Part shown: piece after piece, positions 56,717-64,000 of the stretch
Numbering within the stretch: the stretch's first letter is position 1
Layout: every line of letters starts with the position of its first letter
Assembly: GCA_003184365.1 (NCBI GenBank)
Contig: NKYR01000020.1
Coordinates: 6,116 to 70,115, forward strand
Length of the DNA stretch: 64,000 nucleotides
Reading direction: 5' to 3'
DNA from: Evernia prunastri
Lineage: Eukaryota > Ascomycota > Lecanoromycetes > Lecanorales > Parmeliaceae
Notes under the pieces: model-generated
Seen by the model: the letters and a program-made list of their open reading frames with translations, nothing else
What the model was told of the DNA's origin: nothing
The model's database searches: none
Translations under genes and position numbers: made by a program

Positions 56717-58713
56717 ATGTCAAGCTTGGACGAGATTAAAGCTCACCTCCACCATGAAGCCCACGAACTCCGCCAAGGGCAGACTGAGACTAGACAAGCA
56801 TTACAACTGTTACACAACGTACTATCGCTTTTAAACGCCGCAGGAGATCGCTACCGAACTGCGTATGCGGATAACCGAGCCTGCAATGATCTTGTTGATC
56901 TGATTAGCCCTGCCTTCAATGAGTTGATGCATGACAATCACGCCCCACACGACGATATGGATAGGATGTATGCATTGCGCGTCGGTAATAGCTCCATGTA
57001 TCTCAAAGAGCAAATGGCCAGGTTAAAACTAAATCTTGCAGCTACCCTTGGAGGTCATCGTGGTGAGACCGGGACGAGGCGGACTGAGTCCGCAACCTCA
57101 AATCAGCCCAACCAAAATGCAAATCAACGCATTCAGGAACTCGAGAGCTACATTCAGCTCCTCAAATTCAAGCTCAATGAGATGAGGGACAAGTATGATA
57201 GTGCGATTATTGACGTGGTTGACCTGAAGGACACGGTCAAGAGCTTGCAGGAGGCCTCAGGTGAGCATCGTGCAGAGGTACCACCTTTTTCACAGCCTGC
57301 TAAAGACTTGCAGCCTCCAAGCTCACTGAGGAACGCCTAGCTTACCATAATTCCAATGTCGGCTCTTCGACGGGACCAGGAGCCAGCCTTGATGACAACT
57401 GGATTCCTCAGTTTCCTGCCCGGGATGGGACTCGCAATCCCATCATTGCACCCCTTGACCTGTATCCTACAACGCCAAGCAAAGTCAAATCAAAGCTTGA
57501 CCCCACGGTCGAAGCTTTTGCTCCGTCCAACAGTACTGGCAAGCATTTCGCGAAAACTGGCAGCATGCAAATTTCTCCAACCATCACCACCACGGAGAAG
57601 CCATCTGCCAAAGAACAGACCGGGCACCAGGTTACTGTGGCCACGGGCGCCCAGGACGGATCTGCAAAGCGAGCTCAGCCGCTCCAAGCTACCTCTTTGA
57701 CTTCTTCTATTCTACCGCACCTACGACGCATGACCAACGTAGCTAAGAACGCAGACGCCCACCCATCTCAAGTGGAGCGCTCAAGCAAAGGCAAGGGCAA
57801 AGAGGATGGTGCCCAGGACACTGAGCTCTTGTCGCACGAGTCAGCTCTGGCCGGCATGAAGGAAAATGTGAAAGCCGCCACTACCCCTGGTGCCTTCGTG
57901 GCGTTTGATCCAGCACTTCAAGCCTGGCTCGATTCGCAGGAGAAAGCTCAACCCACCGGCGCAGCCACCCAGGAGCCAGCCTCCGTGCCCGATGACACGC
58001 TCATCCAGATCGATCCCGAAGATTCCCCCAAAGCCGGGGAAAAGAAGACGGTACCTCTGCCACCAGGCTTCATCCCCATCTCGACCAAAGACGCCCCCGG
58101 CACGACCGAAACCGCTACTCCCATCGAGACCGGCCAAGCTGCCTCTCCCACCACCGCCCACGACGGCGTCGCCTCCCGCGACCCAGCCGCCAAGAACGAA
58201 TTGACCCTCCCAGTACACCCAGCCTTAATGGAGCACTGGTCCCCAGAGGGCGGATACAACTTCCCAGTACCCCCACTCTTAATCGAGCACTTGTCCACAC
58301 AAGATAAGAAGCGCAACTTCATGATCGGGTACGACAAACTGATCGACGCTTTCGCTTTTAAGTGGGGGCCGGATCCGCGTAGAGGCGTGGACGGCGGCAC
58401 GGAGATCGTAAACGTCGACCCTGCGCAATACCGCGGTGCCGATAAAGTAAGTCCTCCCCACGCAAACAGCCCAGAACCAAGTCCTCCCAATCTCCACACA
58501 ATCATGAAAAACGAAACTAACCCAAACCCACCACAGAACTACGTCCCCATCCCACCCACCGGCACGCGGGAGCTCGGTTCCCTCCTCGACGCCGCGTGCA
58601 AACGCCTGGTCTTGAAGCCCAGCGCGGCCGCGAACGCCACGGAGAAGAGCAGCGTGGCAGCGGAGGGGTGGAAGGCGATCCGCAAGGATGGGAGAGTGGT
58701 TTTCGTTTTGTGA
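56717..58713 (+). CDS. Coiled-coil protein of unknown function
   Basis: Three exons, 56717-57260, 57314-58446 and 58537-58713, giving 617 residues. The 90-bp second intron is a multiple of three and stop-free, so an unspliced reading also stays open; GTAAGT and CACAG mark it as an intron. Residues 1-125 are helical (SSLDEIKAHLHHEAHELRQG...). A coiled coil follows (RIQELESYIQLLKFKLNEMRDKYD split at about residues 140-180), then a long Pro/Ser/Thr/Ala-rich disordered stretch. A compact C-terminus holds paired LPVHPALMEHWSPEGGYNFP and VPPLLIEHLSTQDKKRNFMI motifs and GWKAIRKDGRVVFVL. No family recognised and no function proposed. Confidence 0.72.
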
Positions 58714-59391
58714 ATGGATGGATGAATGAATGGAAGGCGAATGCATTTCAACATTATTGCTTGTAGCTACTCGCTCCTACGATTTTTTCGGCAGGGAATC
58801 GAAACTTGCCCCCTGGGTCCTATCGACCAGGGTCCGAGACCGTCTAGATAGATAGCTACATTTCGACAGATCAGATGGTGAGCCACACTTCGGTGTGCAT
58901 CAGGATAGTATAGCGGAAATGGAGTTTTGCTTGTCATAGAAACGAAGGCCACAATATCTCCAAGTCCTATCCATCCTCGAACCCTCGTATCACGCACGAG
59001 CAACGGTAAGACTCCATCAGAATACTGCTGCGGCCACCTTTGAATCGTTCTAAGGGCTACACAAGACTTGAGCTAAGTACCATTGAATCGAACCTCGGCC
59101 TCTCTCGATAGATTACTTCTTTTTCATTAGTCTCCCTTATGCAAACGTAGTATCATCCTATCATTACGTATACAAAGGGAAAAGGACCGCTTTTTCGCTT
59201 TCTCACAGAGTTCTGCTTCCCATACACAAGAACAACTCGTTGAAAGGTCGATTGATCTTGAAAGCAGAACTAGCATACCAACAGTAAAGCACATACAAGG
59301 GAAAAGATACCGCCAACGATCCTCCTAAAAAGCGTGCTTCCCGTGAAAATACATCATAATCCGAGGCCCCTTCCCACTCAATACCGTTCTC
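58714..59391. other. Intergenic stretch between convergent genes
   Basis: About 0.7 kb, no gene. A short GGACCCTGG/CCAGGGTCC-like inverted pair near 58810-58835 sits in a tRNA-like context but does not fold into a proper cloverleaf (see rejected items). Confidence 0.5.
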
Positions 59392-62300
59392 TCACGCTCT
59401 CGGTGAACCAAATTTACCCCCGCGGGCTTTCCCCTTCTCTCTGTCTCTCTCAATTCTCGCCAGTTCGCCTCTCAACCAGCGGTTCTGTTCCGCTAGTATC
59501 ATTTTGCCCTCCTCTTCCGTCTTCAACAGCTCCTCGAACCAAGCCTTCTGTGCTTCAAACTGCTGCGCGATCTCTGCTCGAAGTGTGCCGAGGGAGGTGT
59601 CCAGGATTGATTGAACGGTCAGACTGCAGGTGCAGGGACGCGGCTGTGACTCACGCCGTAGATCGACGGCGGAAACGAGGACAGGTTTGGCTGCTGCTTT
59701 TGGCGGAGACTGGGATGGAGCTTTAGGCTTTGGATAATTGCTGGAAGCGAGAGAAGAGGGCTTTTCTGCTCTGGGGGGGGATGGAGATGGAGAAACTGCG
59801 TATCCTTGCAGAATATTCTCGGTAATTGGATCACTCATCGATTCCTCCATAGACGAGGCAGGAGGCGGTGCATATTTCTTGGGATCTGGAAGCCCTTTGT
59901 TGAGCTCTGGGATACGGGGCGACTTCTTGAGAGATGGCCATTGAATAAGTGGACCATCAGAATCAGAAGACATAGGCGTGATGGTGTCACTATTAGAGGC
60001 AGAGGAGGCTGAGAGGCTGAAATGACCTTTTTGCTTTGGCATCGCCTTTTGCTTAACCCAGCTTTCGGTAGACCGCACGGACGGCAACGAAGGCAGCAAC
60101 TTGGGTGGAGAGCCCGCTAGGGATCGGCTGATAGGACTGGCCGGAGCATTAGAGACAGAAGGGGTCGGCGTGGGTATACCAGCGGACTCAGAGGAGATTG
60201 ACAAGCTAACATGGCCTTTTCTCTTGGATTTTGCCTTGGAAGGTCTCTCGCCGGAAGGGTGGGTGATTTGCAAAGTAGGAACAGGTTGGCGTGGCAAACC
60301 CACAGTCCAGTCGATCACAGTATCATCAGAGCATTCCTGTGAATCCGAAGTATAAAGATGCGACACCGCTGTTTTGTAGGATTTGTTGCTGGTTGCAGAA
60401 GACGCTGGCGAAAGCTCGGTTGCACGTCGAGGCGTTTCTGGGGGAACATCTAGCCATGAGTCTTCGAGCCGTTCGGGCATTGATTGAGCTATCGAAGCCT
60501 CAGCATTATTTCGAGAATCGTTCGTTTTGGGGCTAGGCGGTTTGCGAGGGCCAAAGAGGACTTTCGTCTTCGTGGGAGGGTTGGCAACAGAGATCCCTTT
60601 AGACAACTTGGGATTACTAACGCTCACTTTTGTTGCCTTAGCCATCATACTTGAGTAAGATGTGCTCTGGATGTCGGACTGACGAGCCGTTTGAGCTCGA
60701 CGCATTGACAGACGGCCTCCTGGCTTGGGGCTAGGTCTTGGTGGTATGGGTGGAGTCGAGCAATCTTCGGTCGATGATCGAACCGATGAAGACTCTTCTG
60801 TCTCGGTCTGCGAAGAAATCTCAATGGCTTTTCTCTCCAAAATTGCGCTGGAGCTTTGCGGTGTCGCATGAATCGGCCTTTGTCGACTGTCGGTGTTAAA
60901 TCTAGCTGCCTCTAGAATCGCATTGCCGTCTTGGACCCCATCTCGTGCGACTGTGGATTCGTTGGAGGGCGGCTCCCAGTGAAATGCCCCCAAAGTTTTA
61001 CGTGGAGTAGTGAAGTCGAATAGAGGATCATCGGAGTGTCCAGCCGTATCAGGTGACGTAGCTACTGCTTCCATTTGCAAGGGGGGGGTTTCAGCGAACG
61101 CTGAGCTTCCCAGGCTTTTTCGCTTCCTCTTAACAACAGGCGATCGACGAAGACCCGAGCCGATGTTCTGGTACGGGAGCCCGGCTCCGCTCCCAATTTG
61201 CGTCCATTCCACATCTATGACTCGAGCACCCTTTTCATCTAAAGCTTGTTCTCCCAGTGCCTTGCCGTCGAGATCGAAAAGCAGCACCCTCTCATCCGAA
61301 CGTCCAACTGCGATATAATACGATTCATTTGGTGAGTCTTGTCTCTTTCCAGGCTCAGGGTCATCTGCTCCGTCATACTGACCGATGCTGACTTTCTTCG
61401 TGGAGCAGATGATTGAAAGACACGTTGCTGGTCGTCTGATATGCCACGACTTAAGCAAGATGGCTTTATGCTTAGTAGGCTGCGTGAAATCGACAACGCA
61501 GCATTTGCCGTCAGCACCTACAGTGACGACCGTCGCTTTGCGTCCTGGTACAAACGCCACTGCCGATATGCCGGATTCCTTTGGTCCGATAGCGCCTGCA
61601 TTTGTAGCTGGGCCATAGCCCTCGAGGGTCGCCCCACCTTCGATCGCTGCGTTCTTGGTCATACTTCCTAAGTGAAGACCTCTGATGAACGCCTTTTCGC
61701 CACCAGTGCTCAATCTGGCTGAATTTTCCCGACGTTCGCCATTGCCGTGACCGTTGTAGTAAAAGTGGTTGGCGTCGTAGACTGCAGCTGTACCGTCTGC
61801 AAAAGCAAGACAGAAGTAGTTCTCTCGCTCTGGATGAAACTCGGCAGCGACGACTGCAGAAGAGGAGAATTGAGGTCTTAGTACTACCGGTGGCGTGTTG
61901 AGTGCTAAGCTTGTAAGGTGAATCGTTGGTGGAGCGGGCGATGTAGAGAGTAGAAACTGCGAAGTGCAGGAGAGAGAGAAGACTGAAGGAGGTGAAGGGT
62001 GGGTATGGGCAGGGTCAAGAAGCTTAGAATGCTTCAAAGAGTACGACTGAACGGAATTCTGAAGGGTCGTCGTGAAGAAGAGGTTCTTGGACTCCTTGGC
62101 ATATTTCAATAGCCTGACCTGACACTAGAACAGTCAGTTGGATTGTGAGGAGCAGATAGGAAGTAAAACGCAGACATCTGATCCTTTCAATCGATAGCTC
62201 CTCTGCAATCCTCCATTGATGTCGTGCAGCACCACCACTTGACTGTCGGCAACGGCGAGCATTTCGCTGCCACTGGCAATCTTTTTGGCCGCAACAATGC

Positions 62301-62814
62301 CTTCTGAGCCGGAACGAAAAATCTCAGAGATACCGTAAACATCCCAGATGTACACTCCCTTAGTCGTGGTTATGACCAATTGGTTGGACGGAGGAAAAGG
62401 GAATACACCCCAGCCACGAAAGCCAGGCTCTTCTGTAGCACCAGATGATCCTTGACGTAGTGGAACGATCGGAGATGGCTTTGCTGCTTTGGCTGACTTC
62501 GTCATTGCTGCGTTCTCTTGGCCGTCATTTGCGAAGAGTGAAGTGTCTGAAGATTGTCTGAGATCATAGGAGGATGCTCTAACGGCAACAGTCCAGCTAA
62601 GGAAGGGGCTATAGAGCAACTCGTGAGAGGAACTATTGCAACCAACCTGACAACGCCTGGAAGGTGCGCTTGGCTTAACAAGCTCGGACCTCTGGTTCGA
62701 TAGACGCTCATTGTGACTCGAAGGAAAGAGCGGAGCGTGTTGGCCAAAGTTTGCTAATCGCGTAGTTCTCGGTCTCATGTTAAGCCTTGCCTTTGGGGCC
62801 AATGGTAGCATCAT
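59392..62814 (-). CDS. NEDD1-like WD40 protein (possible gamma-tubulin recruitment factor)
   Basis: Two exons joined by a 57-bp intron (62175-62119), about 1100 residues. The N-terminal half contains WD-like blades: GWGVFPFPPSNQLVITTTKGVYIWDVYG split over the first exon, then SVQSYSLKHSKLL, YFCLAFADGTAAVYDANHF, ISAVAFVPGRKATVVTVGADG and YIAVGRSDERVLLFDLDG. A long Ser/Pro-rich disordered middle follows. The last 90 residues form a helix (VQSILDTSLGTLRAEIAQQF ... LKTEEEGKMILAEQNRWLRGELARIERD). This plan of an N-terminal beta-propeller and a C-terminal helix following 'QSILD..L..LR.EI..QF' resembles animal and plant NEDD1, which recruits gamma-tubulin ring complexes. The match is by architecture and a short motif. 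The start could also be the ATG at 62778, and a further N-terminal intron is possible near 62640. Confidence 0.7.
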
Positions 62815-62887
62815 CGATCTGGTAACGGCTAAGCAGCCGCAAAGAATGCCCACTGACTTCGGGAAAAGATCAAGTCAATGATGATGC

Positions 62888-63898
62888 CTAGCCCATGCTC
62901 CCTCCACTAGCATTGTGATTGCCAATCAAGCCTGCCATCTCCAGTAAGGCTCTGTCCGAGTCAACATCTTTACCCATCCTCAAGGTCTTCCTCGCTGCCG
63001 CCTCTCGGTCTTCGAAGGCCCATGCAGCCTTCTGCTTCTCAGCCTCTTCATCTCCGCCGCATCCCCAAACCTCAAGACTCTCGATTTCGAACCGATCTTG
63101 CCAGTCGTTCTTGCGGGTTTGGCTCGGATGAAACGAGCCACCTCCATTGCTATCATGGGTGAAAACGCCAAATTCTAGAGAGGCATCCAGCAACAACGAT
63201 ACCGGGCCTAGCGAGGCATTTTGAGAGAGGCCAGACACTGGTCTAGCCCGAGGTGGAGGACTTCCAAAGCTGATGCCGTGCTTGGTGAATGTGGCATACT
63301 CTGTATTAATAGTGCTCGCTCGGAAGACCTCGTGTATTGGTTCAAGTTGAAATAGTAAAACATCAGATCCACCTATAGCTTCTTTGTACGTATGCTTCCA
63401 AGGCACATCAAGGTATGCGCCGAAGACCACTCTTCCAGATGAACTGTTGCCGGAAGCACCATTAGGAAAACGCTTAGGGGGTAAAGAATTTGCAAAAGCA
63501 CGTTCCCGTGCACCATCGGGTTCTGAAGGCAGACGAGTGCCAGACACAAGTAAGATGCTAGGTGCACGCCAGTTGAAGAGCTTTTGCTCAATCGACCCCA
63601 TACTGAAACCGGCATCAGCACCCATGTATAGCGGTCTTAAGCGTCGGAATATATTGCTCCCTTTGAGGAAGAACGCCAGTTGACTTAAGACGTTGAGATC
63701 AAGGATCTCTCCTTCCCGAGGCAGAAGTGGCTCGAGGGGGGAATCTGGGACCTGGGTTACAGTCGATGGTGGCTTGACTGGTGAAGATAAAGGCGAAGAG
63801 AAGGATGACTGTCTCCGGCGTTTGGAGAGGTCTATGTTCTTGCTGAAAAGGAAGTGTTCGAACAGGGGGTTTAGGCCGTCAAAAACGTAAGGAAGAGA
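62888..63898 (-). CDS. RTC5: RTC5-like TLDc protein, C-terminal exon (5' part outside window or beyond an intron)
   Basis: The last exon starts after an AG acceptor at 63899 and encodes about 336 residues. It begins SLPYVFDGLNPLFEHFLFSK, diagnostic of fungal Restriction of Telomere Capping protein 5. Then come a Ser/Pro stretch, ILDLNVLSQLAFFLKGSNIF, and the TLDc domain: YMGADAGFSMGSIEQKLFNW, APSILLVSGTRL, GRVVFGAYLDVPWKHT, LLLDASLEFGVFTHDSNGGG and FEIESLEVWGCGGDEE. TLDc proteins modulate the V-ATPase; yeast Rtc5 promotes its disassembly. The preceding exon must lie near or past the right edge; a donor candidate at about 63974 does not fit the phase cleanly, so the 5' structure is left open. 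Confidence 0.88.
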   Translation of the reverse strand, partial: SLPYVFDGLNPLFEHFLFSKNIDLSKRRRQSSFSSPLSSPVKPPSTVTQVPDSPLEPLLPREGEILDLNVLSQLAFFLKGSNIFRRLRPLYMGADAGFSMGSIEQKLFNWRAPSILLVSGTRLPSEPDGARERAFANSLPPKRFPNGASGNSSSGRVVFGAYLDVPWKHTYKEAIGGSDVLLFQLEPIHEVFRASTINTEYATFTKHGISFGSPPPRARPVSGLSQNASLGPVSLLLDASLEFGVFTHDSNGGGSFHPSQTRKNDWQDRFEIESLEVWGCGGDEEAEKQKAAWAFEDREAAARKTLRMGKDVDSDRALLEMAGLIGNHNASGGSMG

Positions 63899-64000
63899 CT
63901 ATACAATTTCGTCGTCAGAACTTCTGTTTGGGACCTAATATAAGGCACGAGACCGGTCCCGTAGTCTTCAAACCTTGCGACAAGTCTCGTGACTCAAAGC

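Noticed and set aside
58770..58850. tRNA-like sequence on the minus strand (TTTCGAT box near GGACCCTGG / CCCAGGG arms)
   Set aside because: The T-arm stem does not pair and no acceptor stem closes; no acceptable cloverleaf.

Overview
The window is nuclear DNA from a filamentous ascomycete (Pezizomycotina). It has dense genes with short 49-133 bp spliceosomal introns, Zn2Cys6 regulators, a BimC-type kinesin-5, a fungal RTC5 and a non-reducing polyketide synthase (NR-PKS) with a starter-unit (SAT) domain. Exon models were built by hand by matching reading frames across GT/AG (and one GC/AG) sites. There is no transcript evidence, and species cannot be named from the sequence alone.

Left part (1-17 kb), mostly ordinary genes: the 5' end of a possible NAA40 acetyltransferase (minus), a DHA1-type MFS exporter (minus), a broken PEBP gene (plus), a LYRM2-like mitochondrial protein (plus), an eight-exon aspartokinase (minus), an Arg-rich possible nuclear protein (minus), a CorA-like membrane protein (minus, poorly resolved) and a small SET-domain protein (minus). 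They are separated by 0.5-1.8 kb stretches with no recognisable gene.

Middle part (18.2-41.8 kb), a candidate secondary-metabolite cluster: MFS exporter 1, a questin-oxidase/AflY-like (DUF4243) oxygenase, an FAD monooxygenase, an AflR-like Zn2Cys6 regulator, an assembly gap, MFS exporter 2, a second Zn2Cys6 regulator in divergent orientation, and the NR-PKS. The PKS is intact and reads SAT-KS-AT-PT-ACP-ACP-TE. Its TE is a hydrolase/esterase-like alpha/beta-hydrolase of the kind usually placed after a C-methyltransferase, but no methyltransferase is present. An identical 14-bp element (TTAGCGTCGGCCGA) lies 247 and 255 bp upstream of the start codons of the two MFS genes, in the same orientation. 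The second copy is part of an inverted-repeat array in the MFS2/regulator-2 divergent promoter. This suggests shared regulation across the cluster. Between the FAD monooxygenase and regulator 1 lie two oppositely oriented arrays of a degenerate ~14-bp repeat that no gene explains.

Right part (42.6-64 kb), a secreted Cys-rich protein beside the PKS and then housekeeping genes: DNA polymerase kappa, kinesin-5 (BimC), a PHAF1/UPF0183 protein, mitochondrial isoleucyl-tRNA synthetase, a coiled-coil protein of unknown function, a NEDD1-like WD40 protein and the C-terminal part of RTC5 (TLDc), cut by the window end.

One 13-N gap (29019-29031) is flanked by two near-identical 165/169-bp copies. They look like unmerged contig ends, so the duplication is probably an assembly artefact.
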